In this document: piece after piece, positions 37,148 through 44,875 of the stretch | Position numbering within the stretch: position 1 is the stretch's first letter | Layout of the letters: every line of letters begins with the position of its first letter | Origin: Eubacterium pyruvativorans | Lineage (GTDB): Bacteria; Bacillota; Clostridia; Peptostreptococcales; Anaerovoracaceae | Direction of reading: 5' to 3' | Assembly: GCF_900102225.1 (NCBI RefSeq) | Contig: NZ_FNBF01000003.1 | Span: forward strand, 1 to 64,000 | Length of the DNA stretch: 64,000 nucleotides | Made by a program: the position numbers and the translations under genes | Notes under the pieces: model-generated | What the model was told of the DNA's origin: nothing | The model's database searches: none | Seen by the model: the letters and a program-made list of their open reading frames with translations, nothing else

Positions 37148-37969
37148 TTATGCCGGGTCCGCCTCCCCCTCGTGGAGGGTGTCAATGGTCGCCTGGATCC
37201 GGTCCTGCGGCAGGGGCTCTTCCATCAGGTCCCGCACCACTTCCGAGGCGATGATCAGCCCGACGACGCTGGGCACAAAAGCCGTGCTGCCCGGAGAAAG
37301 CCGAAGGCTTCCGGTTTCCCTGGCCTGCTCGGTCAGGTCCCCGCCCCGGCCCTGCTCCGTCAGATAGGCAGCTGTCAGTGGTTTTGCCGGCATCTCCTGG
37401 GAATAGACCACCTTCAGATGCTTCACGCCCCGTTTCCGGAGCTGCTGGCGCATCACCTTTGCCAGCGGGTCCACAGAGGTCCTGCTGATGTCCGCCACCT
37501 GGAACCGGGTGGGATCCAGCTTGTTCCCCGCCCCCATGGCGCTGATGATCGGGGTGCCTGCCGCCTTGCAGCGCATGACCAGTTCCAGCTTCGCCTGCAC
37601 CGTATCCACGGCATCGATGACATAGTCATACTGGGTGAAATCGAAACGATCCGCCGTTTCCGGCAAAAAGAAACACTGATATTTCCGGACCGCACAGTCC
37701 GGATTGATGGACCGGATGCGTTCCTCCGCCACATCCACCTTCGCTCTTCCGATGGTGTCATGGGTGGCGATGATCTGGCGGTTCAGATTCGTCAGGGATA
37801 CGGTGTCGTTGTCAATCAGGTCTATGGCGCCGATCCCGCTTCGGACCAGCGCTTCCATGGCGAATCCCCCCACGCCTCCAACACCGAACAGGGCCACCCG
37901 GGCGCCCTGAAAGCGCCGGATATTCTTCTCTCCGGCCACCAACTCCGTTCTCGTAAACTGATTCAGCAT
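37148..37969 (-). CDS. tcdA: tRNA threonylcarbamoyladenosine dehydratase (TcdA/CsdL family)
   Basis: A 273-residue ThiF/MoeB-type E1-like enzyme that cyclises t6A37 to ct6A in tRNA with ATP. The nucleotide loop GVGGVGGFAMEALVRSGIG (about 29-47), IDNDTVSLTNLNRQ and the conserved SPGSTAFVPSVVGL tail are present. The catalytic Cys of ubiquitin-type E1s is not needed in this family. Stand-alone between the TetR and AKR genes. Confidence 0.92.
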   Translation of the reverse strand: MLNQFTRTELVAGEKNIRRFQGARVALFGVGGVGGFAMEALVRSGIGAIDLIDNDTVSLTNLNRQIIATHDTIGRAKVDVAEERIRSINPDCAVRKYQCFFLPETADRFDFTQYDYVIDAVDTVQAKLELVMRCKAAGTPIISAMGAGNKLDPTRFQVADISRTSVDPLAKVMRQQLRKRGVKHLKVVYSQEMPAKPLTAAYLTEQGRGGDLTEQARETGSLRLSPGSTAFVPSVVGLIIASEVVRDLMEEPLPQDRIQATIDTLHEGEADPA

Positions 37970-38020
37970 ATTACTCTCCGAAATAACCTTTCATTATAGT
38001 ATGTTTTCCGGACCATTATA

Positions 38021-39211
38021 TCATGACTCCGGCTTTCTGAGCAGGATTTTTCGCACAACGCCGATGCCGATCCGGTACGGCAGCGGCCGCAGCGCCCGGT
38101 CCGCCTTCCGGAGCAGATCCCGGATGGGCAGTACCTGGGGACAGAGCTTCTCACACCTGCCGCAGCGGACGCAGCGGGATCCGAATCCCGGCTCCGCCGC
38201 CAGACCGATGGTCTGGGCATATTCATGCCGCCCTTCTTTCCGGCTCTCTGTGTACATGTGATTGTAACAGCGGAAAACCCCGGGGATGTCCACCCCCGAA
38301 GGACATGGCATGCAGTACCGGCATCCGGTGCACCCCACCTTCACATAAGCCCGGATCTCTTCCTTCAGTTTTTCGATAAATGCCTGATCCGATTCCGTGA
38401 AAAGCCCCGCCTCCGCTTCTGATGCCAGGCGGCAGTTCTCTTCCACCATCTCCACTGAATTCATGCCCGAAAGCACACAGGTGACCCCGGGCTGATCCCA
38501 CAGCCAGAGCAGACCCCAGGCGGCGGCGCTTCTGCCGGAGGGGTGATTCCGTACCATTTCCCTGGCCTTCTCCGGCATCAGATTCACCAGTTTTCCGCCC
38601 CGGAGCGGTTCCATGATGATGACGGGAATACCCTTTGCCGCCGCCGCTTCCAGCCCTGCCCGGCCCGCCTGGGTGTGTTCGTCCAGGTAGTTGTACTGGA
38701 TCTGACAAAAATCCCAGTCGTAGGCGTTCAAAATCCGGAGAAACATGTCCGTATTCCCGTGGAACGAAAACCCGATGTGGCGGATCTCGCCGGACTGCTT
38801 CTTCTCCTGAATCCATTCCTCGATACCGAAACGCCGGAGATTCTCCCACTGAGAATAGTCCGTCATCATGTGCATGAGATAATAATCGATGTGATCCGTC
38901 CGGAGCCGCTTCAGTTCCTCCCGGAAATCCTTCTCGATGGCGGCGCTGCTGCGGATCAGATACTGGGGCAGCTTGGTGGCGATATTCACCCGGTCCCGGA
39001 TCCCCGTCTGTTCCAGAATGAGACCCAGTGCCTCTTCATTGCCCGGATAGACGTAGGCGGTATCGAAATAATTAACGCCCCGCTCTACGGCGCTCAGAAT
39101 CTCCCGCCTGGCCTTGGCCAGGTCAATGGTCCCTCCGGTTTTCGTGAAACGCATACAGCCGTATCCCAGAACCGACAGCTTCTCTCCATCCCGGTTATAT
39201 CGGTACTTCAT
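38021..39211 (-). CDS. Aldo/keto reductase with C-terminal 4Fe-4S domain (3 of 3)
   Basis: A 396-residue protein: AKR barrel (VNYFDTAYVYPGNEE; DYYLMHMM) then GCTGCRYCMPCP and CVRCGRCEKLCP for two clusters. It resembles the paralogue at 19748-20893 more than that at 31634-32617. ATG 39211 overlaps the stop of the upstream metallo-hydrolase (TGATG), and that gene overlaps the amidase gene, making a tight three-gene operon. Confidence 0.88.
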   Translation of the reverse strand: MKYRYNRDGEKLSVLGYGCMRFTKTGGTIDLAKARREILSAVERGVNYFDTAYVYPGNEEALGLILEQTGIRDRVNIATKLPQYLIRSSAAIEKDFREELKRLRTDHIDYYLMHMMTDYSQWENLRRFGIEEWIQEKKQSGEIRHIGFSFHGNTDMFLRILNAYDWDFCQIQYNYLDEHTQAGRAGLEAAAAKGIPVIIMEPLRGGKLVNLMPEKAREMVRNHPSGRSAAAWGLLWLWDQPGVTCVLSGMNSVEMVEENCRLASEAEAGLFTESDQAFIEKLKEEIRAYVKVGCTGCRYCMPCPSGVDIPGVFRCYNHMYTESRKEGRHEYAQTIGLAAEPGFGSRCVRCGRCEKLCPQVLPIRDLLRKADRALRPLPYRIGIGVVRKILLRKPES

Positions 39212-40248
39212 CAGTTTTCGTTCTCTCCTTTCCTCAGGCGGTACAGCACCTTTCCATCCCGGCTCTCTTCTTTGACCCGCCCCGTATCCTCCAGATAGCG
39301 CACCAGACAGAAGACATTCCGCTGAAAAATCCGGATTTTCAGTTCCTGCTTCGTGCGGAGCTCCAGGGCACGCCACAGTGTATTCTGAATTTCTTCCAGC
39401 GTCAGCTCCCTCCCCCGGCGGGCCAGAACATCGTATAACTCCTCCGCCCGCCGGTGACGGTCACGGATGTTTTCCCGGGAGAGACGCAGGATCTCCGGAC
39501 CCTGCACACACCCCCGGTGGGCCAGAATAACGGCAGGATAATTTCCCGCCGGAATACCCGCCTTCGTTTCCAGATCCACTGTCCAGCTGCGGGCCGTGGG
39601 CAGCTTCGCATGGGCCAGGAAATCCCGTTCCAGCATCGCATCGGCGGCGTAAAGCACCCCGTCGGGGGTGACATATCCCACCTGGTCCATGGTGTGGCCC
39701 GGCAAAGGGATCACCCGGAAGTCCGCTCCCCCGGCCCGGATAACGCTTCCGTTTTCTGCAGAGCCGGCACATTCATCAATCCCGGTGCATCCATCGTTTC
39801 CGTCAAACACACGGTCCGGCCGGATCTTCATGAATCCCAGATGTTCCCGGACCCATACCGGATTCATCTGCCAGTACGTCATAGCGATAATTTCCGGTTC
39901 CTCCAGCACCCCGGCAGTCTTCCTGCTCATAATGAGTTCGGTGCCGTATTTTTCCCGGAGCGCCAGATGATTTCCCACATGATCCGGATGATAGTGGGAG
40001 GTCAGTACCGCCAGAGGCTTCAGCCCGTTGGCATCCAGCATCTCCATCAGAGGCTCTGTGGACTTTCCATAGTACCCGGAATCCAGAAGAACCGCCTGTC
40101 CCGGTCCGGTGAGAACAACCGGCACAGACACATCCCCCTCCAGGTACCAGGTATTTCCCTTCACATGCCGCAGGGTGCCGGTTACGTTGCTGCACGAAAA
40201 TTCTTCCACTGTCAGTCTCCTGTCTTTTTCCTGTCCCTCGTACTTCAT
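39211..40248 (-). CDS. Metallo-beta-lactamase-fold hydrolase with C-terminal winged-helix-like tail
   Basis: A 345-residue protein. TSHYHPDHVGNHLAL gives the HxHxDH zinc motif, IPLPGHTMDQVGYVTPDGVLYAADAML the later His and Asp, and LAHRG the last His. The C-terminal 90 residues (ELTLEEIQNTLWRALELRTKQELKIRIFQRNVFCLVRYLEDTGRVKEE region) look like a winged helix and may bind nucleic acid or a partner. Substrate unknown. The ATG overlaps the amidase stop by four bases (ATGA). Confidence 0.83.
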   Translation of the reverse strand: MKYEGQEKDRRLTVEEFSCSNVTGTLRHVKGNTWYLEGDVSVPVVLTGPGQAVLLDSGYYGKSTEPLMEMLDANGLKPLAVLTSHYHPDHVGNHLALREKYGTELIMSRKTAGVLEEPEIIAMTYWQMNPVWVREHLGFMKIRPDRVFDGNDGCTGIDECAGSAENGSVIRAGGADFRVIPLPGHTMDQVGYVTPDGVLYAADAMLERDFLAHAKLPTARSWTVDLETKAGIPAGNYPAVILAHRGCVQGPEILRLSRENIRDRHRRAEELYDVLARRGRELTLEEIQNTLWRALELRTKQELKIRIFQRNVFCLVRYLEDTGRVKEESRDGKVLYRLRKGENEN

Positions 40249-41078
40249 TCCACAACGCCTTCTCCGGTTTTTATGCAGTACAGGTCCCTGCGGCGGGCAG
40301 AAAGAATCGGGAGCTGTCTGCGGATCTGATCTGCCATAGACAGATCGATGTCATGAATCATATACCCTTCCTGTTCTTCCATCTGGCCGACCACCCTGCC
40401 CCAGGGATCTGTCAGAATGCTGTGTCCCCAGGAAGTGTACCCGCTATCCGGGTTTCTGGCGTCTGAAGTGCCGATCATGAACACCTGATTGTCCACCGCC
40501 CGCATGCGGAAGGAAAGTTCCCAGTGAGCCGGCCCGGTAGTCATATTGAAAGCGCCGGGAACCAGAATCGCCTTCGCCCCGCAGTCCGCCTCGATCCGGG
40601 CCGCCTCCGCAAACCGGATGTCGAAGCAGATCAGCACGCCGATCCTGCCGAATTCCGTGTCAAACACCGTGAAATGATCCCCGGGAGTCAGAGTGGCGGA
40701 TTCCCGGTATCCGTCCCCGTTTTCCAGGTAGATGTCAAACAGGTGGACCTTCCTGTGCTTCGCAATCTGCCGGCCCTCCCGATCGAAAACATAGGCGGTG
40801 TTATAGATCCGGCCGGCTTCATCCCGCTCCGGGACACTGCCCGCCGCCAGATACACATGATGGGCGGCGGCCAGGGCGCTGAGGCGCTGCCATGTCCTGC
40901 CGCCTTCCGGCTCCGCATAGGCCGGAAATTTCTCCGTCACATAGGGACAGGTGAACATCTCCCCCGCCGTCACCAGGTCCGGCTTCTCGGAAGCAGCCTG
41001 CTCCATCATCCTCTCCAGCCCGTCCAGGTTCTTTTCCGTTTCTTCCTGTACACTGAGCTGCAGCTGCGCTATTCTCAT
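40245..41078 (-). CDS. Carbon-nitrogen hydrolase (omega-amidase/Nit2-like)
   Basis: A 277-residue nitrilase-superfamily enzyme. The Glu-Lys-Cys triad is visible: E40 in TAGEMF, the Lys in KHRKVHLFDI and the Cys in VLICFDIRFAE. Overall sequence resembles omega-amidases (Nit2/YafV), which hydrolyse 2-oxoglutaramate or 2-oxosuccinamate. First gene of the operon with the metallo-hydrolase and the third ferredoxin-AKR. GAGAGGAG precedes the ATG. Confidence 0.9.
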   Translation of the reverse strand: MRIAQLQLSVQEETEKNLDGLERMMEQAASEKPDLVTAGEMFTCPYVTEKFPAYAEPEGGRTWQRLSALAAAHHVYLAAGSVPERDEAGRIYNTAYVFDREGRQIAKHRKVHLFDIYLENGDGYRESATLTPGDHFTVFDTEFGRIGVLICFDIRFAEAARIEADCGAKAILVPGAFNMTTGPAHWELSFRMRAVDNQVFMIGTSDARNPDSGYTSWGHSILTDPWGRVVGQMEEQEGYMIHDIDLSMADQIRRQLPILSARRRDLYCIKTGEGVVE

Positions 41079-41161
41079 CGATCTTCACTCCTCTCCCATT
41101 ATCGGAACATATCCGGCTTTTCTACCACTCATCATAGCATATCCCGGAATCGAAAGACCAG

Positions 41162-41202
41162 AAAACGGTCCGAACCGGAAAAATATCTTCCGGTCCGGAC
41201 CG
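41162..41202 (-). terminator. Terminator/hairpin upstream of the alpha/beta hydrolase end
   Basis: CGGTCCG (41166-41172) pairs with CGGACCG (41196-41202) and inner CCGGAA/TTCCGG; on minus UUUUC follows. It ends the alpha/beta hydrolase transcript. Confidence 0.7.
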
Positions 41203-41226
41203 CTCTCGTGCCCTGTCCTCTCCATC

Positions 41227-41934
41227 TTATTTCGTAAACGCCAGAACGGCTTCTGCTGTTATCTCCTGCTGCTTCCGGGAAGAAATCCCGGCAGTGCCGT
41301 CCCCCTTCTGATGACCGTAATCCCCATATTCCCCGTGGTTTCCGCCCGGAATCACGATTTCTTTTGTCCTCTGGGGACGGTATTTCCCGGCCTTCTGGTA
41401 CGCCGACATCCGCAGCACGCCGTCCCGGTTTCCCCGGATCGTGAGCAGCGGGCAGCGGATCGGCTTCGTCGGATAGGATGCCAGCAGAATCAGGCCCTTC
41501 ACCTCCCGTTCATGGGATGCAGTGTATCCTGCTGCCACCACCCCGCCCAGGGAATGGCCCATCAGATACCAGTTCTGATAGCTGCGGGTTCTCCGGAACC
41601 GGTCCGCCGCATTCCGGTCGAAGAATGCAAGGCGCAGAGGCACATCGGCCAGGAAGCAGTCGGTTCCGCCCTTTGCAATGCGCTGAAGTAAGGGAGCGTA
41701 GGATGCGGCCTCCACCTTGGCACCGGGATAAAACACAACGGCATTTTCCTTCCCCGGGCCGTCGAAGAGCCATCCCCCTTTCGTCCGAGTGACGGTCACT
41801 TCTTCACCGCTCTTCATGGCACGTTTCGCCGCAGCACCGGCATGATAGTAACACTGCAGGTAACCCGCCGCACCAGCGGTCAGCACGGCGATCAGAATCA
41901 GTATGGCGATGCCGATCCGGTGTTTTTTCTTCAT
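41227..41934 (-). CDS. Membrane-anchored or secreted alpha/beta hydrolase
   Basis: A 235-residue protein with an N-terminal membrane segment (about 7-25, IGIAILILIAVLTAGAAGYL) and an alpha/beta-hydrolase domain. The nucleophile elbow is MGHSLGGVVAAGY, the acid lies in IRGNRDGVL and the His in GGNHGEYGDYG. It matches the Abhydrolase_5/dienelactone-hydrolase-like group found exported in Firmicutes. Substrate unknown. No cysteine lipobox is seen. Confidence 0.87.
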   Translation of the reverse strand: MKKKHRIGIAILILIAVLTAGAAGYLQCYYHAGAAAKRAMKSGEEVTVTRTKGGWLFDGPGKENAVVFYPGAKVEAASYAPLLQRIAKGGTDCFLADVPLRLAFFDRNAADRFRRTRSYQNWYLMGHSLGGVVAAGYTASHEREVKGLILLASYPTKPIRCPLLTIRGNRDGVLRMSAYQKAGKYRPQRTKEIVIPGGNHGEYGDYGHQKGDGTAGISSRKQQEITAEAVLAFTK

Positions 41935-42038
41935 AAGTCGCCCTTTCCTTTCCCGTGGATCATATAGCTGCGGATCCGGACGCTTTTCGACTGCGGAAAA
42001 TTATATGTTAAGAAAATGTGTAAACGATCAACGTATCT

Positions 42039-42067
42039 TTGACAGAATAATAATCAAAGTGTATACT
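42039..42067 (+). promoter_or_regulatory. Consensus promoter facing a gene-free interval
   Basis: TTGACA at 42039-42044, exactly 17 bases, TATACT at 42062-42067, on the plus strand between two minus-strand genes. Confidence 0.8.
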
Positions 42068-42073
42068 GGACCA

Positions 42074-42208
42074 CGGTGTTGATTTCGCTCCGTCAGATTC
42101 CTTTCGAGGCGAACCAAAGCCGAAAATCATACAGAATAGCCCTGGAGCTTATGGATACTTTCTTTACTATTTCATGTCATGCCATATGCCCCAGGGTTAT
42201 TTTCTTTT
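42074..42208 (+). ncRNA. Candidate small RNA of about 135 nt
   Basis: The transcript predicted from the promoter at 42039-42067 ends in a terminator: AATAGCCCTGG-AGC-TTATGG (42135-42154) pairs with CCATA-TGC-CCCAGGGTTAT (42182-42200), followed by TTTTCTTTT. The 5' half can fold as ACGG/CCGT and TTCGC/GCGAA stems. No open frame with a ribosome site lies inside. It does not match 6S, tmRNA, SRP RNA or RNase P patterns that I know. Confidence 0.6.
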
Positions 42209-42220
42209 CCGGCAGAGACG

Positions 42221-42253
42221 AAAATCCCCGGATCCGCCTGGGCGGATCCGGGG
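42221..42253 (-). terminator. Terminator of the rpsB-tsf operon
   Basis: A perfect 13-bp stem (CCCCGGATCCGCC at 42226-42238 with GGCGGATCCGGGG at 42241-42253) followed by UUUUC on minus. Confidence 0.85.
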
Positions 42254-42287
42254 AACCGGTCAGTTCAATTATCGCTTCGGCTGAGAA

Positions 42288-43214
42288 TTACTTCTCTGCC
42301 GCTGCCGCCTGCTGAGCCGCAACTTCCGCCGCGAAGTCATCCTGTCTCTTCTCGATGCCTTCACCGACTTCGTAACGAACCATCTCTGTCAGCTGGATTT
42401 CCTTGCCCAGGCCCTTCGCAGCCTCAGCGACATACTCCGCCACAGTCTGGTCACTGTTCTTCACGAACTTCTGGTCAACCAGGCAGACATCCTTCAGGAC
42501 TGCCTTCATCTTGCCCGGGATGATTCTCTCAATCAGGTTCTCCGGCTTACCCTCGTTCAGGAGCTGCTGGATAGCGATTTCCTTCTCGTTCGCCAGCCAT
42601 TCCGGATCAGCCTCATCCTCTGTCACATATCTCGGGCTCATGGAAGCAACCTGCATCGCCACGTCCTTACCGACAGTCTCGATCTCTGCTGCGGAAGCCT
42701 CAGTTTTCATGCCGACCAGAACACCGATCTGTCCGTGGTTGTGCAGGTAACCGGTGTACACAGTTCCCGGTGCAGCGCATCTCACGAATCTTCTGATGCT
42801 CAGCTTCTCACCGATCTTCGCGATCTTCTGAACCAGAGTCTCGCTGACGGTTTCGCCGTTTTCATACGGCAGCGCCATGAACGCATCCATGGACGGATCT
42901 TCGCATGTCAGAGCCAGCTCAGCCAGCTTCTCTACGAATTCAACGAATTCCGGGTTCTTCGCAACGAAGTCTGTCTCGGAGTTGACTTCCACTGCCGCTG
43001 CAACAGAGTGATCGTCGTTGAATGCAACTCTGACCAGACCTTCTGCCGCAATTCTGTCTGCCTTCTTCGTAGCCTTGGAGAGACCCTTCTCCCGGAGAAC
43101 GTCCATCGCCTTATCGATGTCGCCGTCAGCCTCCTGCAGAGCCTTCTTGCAGTCCATCATGCCTGCACCGGTCTTGTCTCTCAGTTCCTTAACCTGTTTC
43201 GCTGAAATAGCCAT
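42288..43214 (-). CDS. tsf: Translation elongation factor Ts
   Basis: A 308-residue guanine-nucleotide exchange factor for EF-Tu. The N-terminal UBA-like domain with LRDKTGAGMMDCKKAL (about 11-26) and the core NSETDFVAKN motif that contacts EF-Tu are present. Standard length. Follows rpsB by 50 bases in the usual rpsB-tsf order and shares its promoter and terminator. Confidence 0.98.
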   Translation of the reverse strand: MAISAKQVKELRDKTGAGMMDCKKALQEADGDIDKAMDVLREKGLSKATKKADRIAAEGLVRVAFNDDHSVAAAVEVNSETDFVAKNPEFVEFVEKLAELALTCEDPSMDAFMALPYENGETVSETLVQKIAKIGEKLSIRRFVRCAAPGTVYTGYLHNHGQIGVLVGMKTEASAAEIETVGKDVAMQVASMSPRYVTEDEADPEWLANEKEIAIQQLLNEGKPENLIERIIPGKMKAVLKDVCLVDQKFVKNSDQTVAEYVAEAAKGLGKEIQLTEMVRYEVGEGIEKRQDDFAAEVAAQQAAAAEK

Positions 43215-43264
43215 TCTATTCCCTCCTGTGTTATGAAAAAAGAATATATTTCCGGATTTCAGAA

Positions 43265-44035
43265 TTACTGCTCGTCTGCAGCAATTTCTTCGATGCTCTT
43301 CGGCGCTTCTGTGTCAGCCGCAGCCGCATTCGCATCTGCCTCGTCGAAGCTCTCGCCCTGGTTTCCTTCGATCACAGCGTCTGCCATCTTGGAAGCAATC
43401 AGCTTCACGGCTCTGATCGCATCATCGTTGGCCGGAATTGCGTAATCCACGTCATCCGGATCACAGTTCGTATCTACCATTCCCACAATTGGAATGCCCA
43501 GAATACGCGCTTCATGAACAGCAATCTTCTCCTTCTTCGGGTCAACGATGAACATTGCACCCGGCATGCCCTTCATGTCTCTGATGCCGCCCAGGTTCTT
43601 CTCCAGCTTATCATGCTCTTCCACGAGCTTCGTTACTTCCTTCTTGGAGAGCTTGTCGAAGGTACCGTTTTCCTTCATTTCTTCGATTTCCTTCAGACGG
43701 GCGATTCTCGTTGCAATCGTCTTATGATTCGTCAGCATACCGCCCAGCCATCTCTGGCTCACGTAATACTCACCGCATCTCTTCGCTTCGTCTTCGATCG
43801 CATGCTGAGCCTGCTTCTTCGTTCCTACGAACAGAATCGGCTTTCCGGCTTCCGCTGTCTCTCTCAGGAAGTTGTATGCCTCATCAATCATCTTCACTGT
43901 CTTCTGCAGGTCGATGATATAGATTCCGTTTCTCTCTGTGAAGATGTACTTCGCCATCTTCGGGTTCCATCTTCTCGTCTGGTGACCGAAATGTACACCG
44001 GCTTCCAGCAACTGCTTCATGGATACTACTGCCAT
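43265..44035 (-). CDS. rpsB: 30S ribosomal protein S2
   Basis: A 256-residue S2 protein ([19 protein letters not shown] at the start; [23 protein letters not shown] signature near 190) that binds the small subunit together with S1 or bS21. The C-terminus has an acidic/alanine-rich tail of about 30 residues, common in Firmicutes. Promoter at 44171-44199. Confidence 0.98.
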   Translation of the reverse strand: MAVVSMKQLLEAGVHFGHQTRRWNPKMAKYIFTERNGIYIIDLQKTVKMIDEAYNFLRETAEAGKPILFVGTKKQAQHAIEDEAKRCGEYYVSQRWLGGMLTNHKTIATRIARLKEIEEMKENGTFDKLSKKEVTKLVEEHDKLEKNLGGIRDMKGMPGAMFIVDPKKEKIAVHEARILGIPIVGMVDTNCDPDDVDYAIPANDDAIRAVKLIASKMADAVIEGNQGESFDEADANAAAADTEAPKSIEEIAADEQ

Positions 44036-44170
44036 AATTGATTCCTCCTGGTTTTCACTTCCACCCGGCCCCTGTCCGCATCAAACCGTCCTCCGACGGC
44101 ACCTACTGCGAAACAGCCGGATGTGCTGTTTAGATCATGCTTCGTCTGCCCCATGCAAACGAACAGAGTT

Positions 44171-44210
44171 ATTATACAGAAAACACCTGCGAAACGCAAG
44201 TGTTTTCTGT
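44171..44210 (-). promoter_or_regulatory. rpsB promoter embedded in a long hairpin
   Basis: Minus strand TTGCGT (44199-44194), 17-base spacer, TATAAT (44176-44171). The same DNA (44176-44210) is an almost perfect palindrome (ACAGAAAACAC...GTGTTTTCTGT with inner TGCG/CGCA), which would act as the terminator of the LytTR gene just upstream. Confidence 0.65.
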
Positions 44211-44226
44211 ACTTCCCGGGATGATT

Positions 44227-44724
44227 TCAGGAACGGGAAAGTCCCCTGTCCGAAAGGACAGCGGAACCGGGTCCGCTGAGGAACTGTCCGGTCCGCTGGG
44301 GGACCCCTGTATATTCCCGGATATAGATGTTGAACCGCTGCCGGGTGCGGATATATGCATCCCGGCCCGGTACGGCCAGGGAACCGTCCCGGAACCAGAC
44401 TGTCCCCTGTTCCATATGACTCACCTGGCCGAAATTGATGTACCATCCTGCCACCATCAGACAGAACCGGTCATCCAGATACCGTTCCAGTTCTTCCCTG
44501 CGGCAGTACATTCTGTACTCCCGGTTCTCCAGGATAATCCGGAAACAGTGTCCGTCCCGCCGGATCATAATGATGTCCGGCAGAGCGATCAGTCCGCTGA
44601 ACCTGCGGGTGATCACCGGCAGATACCGCTCTTCTTCCGCCGGAACGAATCCGGGGAGGCCGCCGGATAATCCGCCGGTTCCCGCCCCCGACCTGCTTCT
44701 TTCTGTCCGTTCTGCTGCCGTCAA
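44227..44724 (-). CDS. Stand-alone LytTR-domain DNA-binding protein
   Basis: About 165 residues. From residue 45 on, the sequence follows the LytTR pattern: IALPDIIMIRRDGHCFRIIL, then YCRREELERYLDDRFCLMVAGWYINFGQVSHME and a final VWFRDGSLAVPGRDAYIRTRQRFN. No receiver domain or membrane part is fused; the N-terminal 40 residues are low-complexity Gly/Arg/Ser. TTG 44724 is the likely start, six bases after GGAGGTG; GTG 44733 would overlap the ribosome site. It probably regulates transcription, but the target is not evident. Confidence 0.65.
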   Translation of the reverse strand: MTAAERTERSRSGAGTGGLSGGLPGFVPAEEERYLPVITRRFSGLIALPDIIMIRRDGHCFRIILENREYRMYCRREELERYLDDRFCLMVAGWYINFGQVSHMEQGTVWFRDGSLAVPGRDAYIRTRQRFNIYIREYTGVPQRTGQFLSGPGSAVLSDRGLSRS

Positions 44725-44755
44725 TCTTCTCACCTCCGGTTTCCTGTCCTACTCC

Positions 44756-44785
44756 ATTGTAGTCGCTGGGATCTGAAGATTGCAA
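44756..44785 (-). promoter_or_regulatory. Promoter of the LytTR gene
   Basis: Minus strand TTGCAA (44785-44780), 18-base spacer, TACAAT (44761-44756). Confidence 0.5.
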
Positions 44786-44875
44786 CAGAAAGCGTTCGTT
44801 GATTTCCCATGCTTCCGGGCGCTTTCCGGCGCCCTTCGCCGTTTTCCCGCCCGGGCCGGTCCCTTCCGACGGGAC

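Noticed and set aside
37148-37969. MoeB/ThiF sulfur-carrier activating enzyme
   Set aside because: The C-terminal region and overall layout fit TcdA better, and no thiS/moaD-type gene is adjacent.
42074-42208. 6S RNA
   Set aside because: Too short and without the long closing helix and central bubble; a separate terminator stem is present instead.
44812-44835. Terminator after pepD
   Set aside because: A GC hairpin is present, but no U tract follows on the minus strand.
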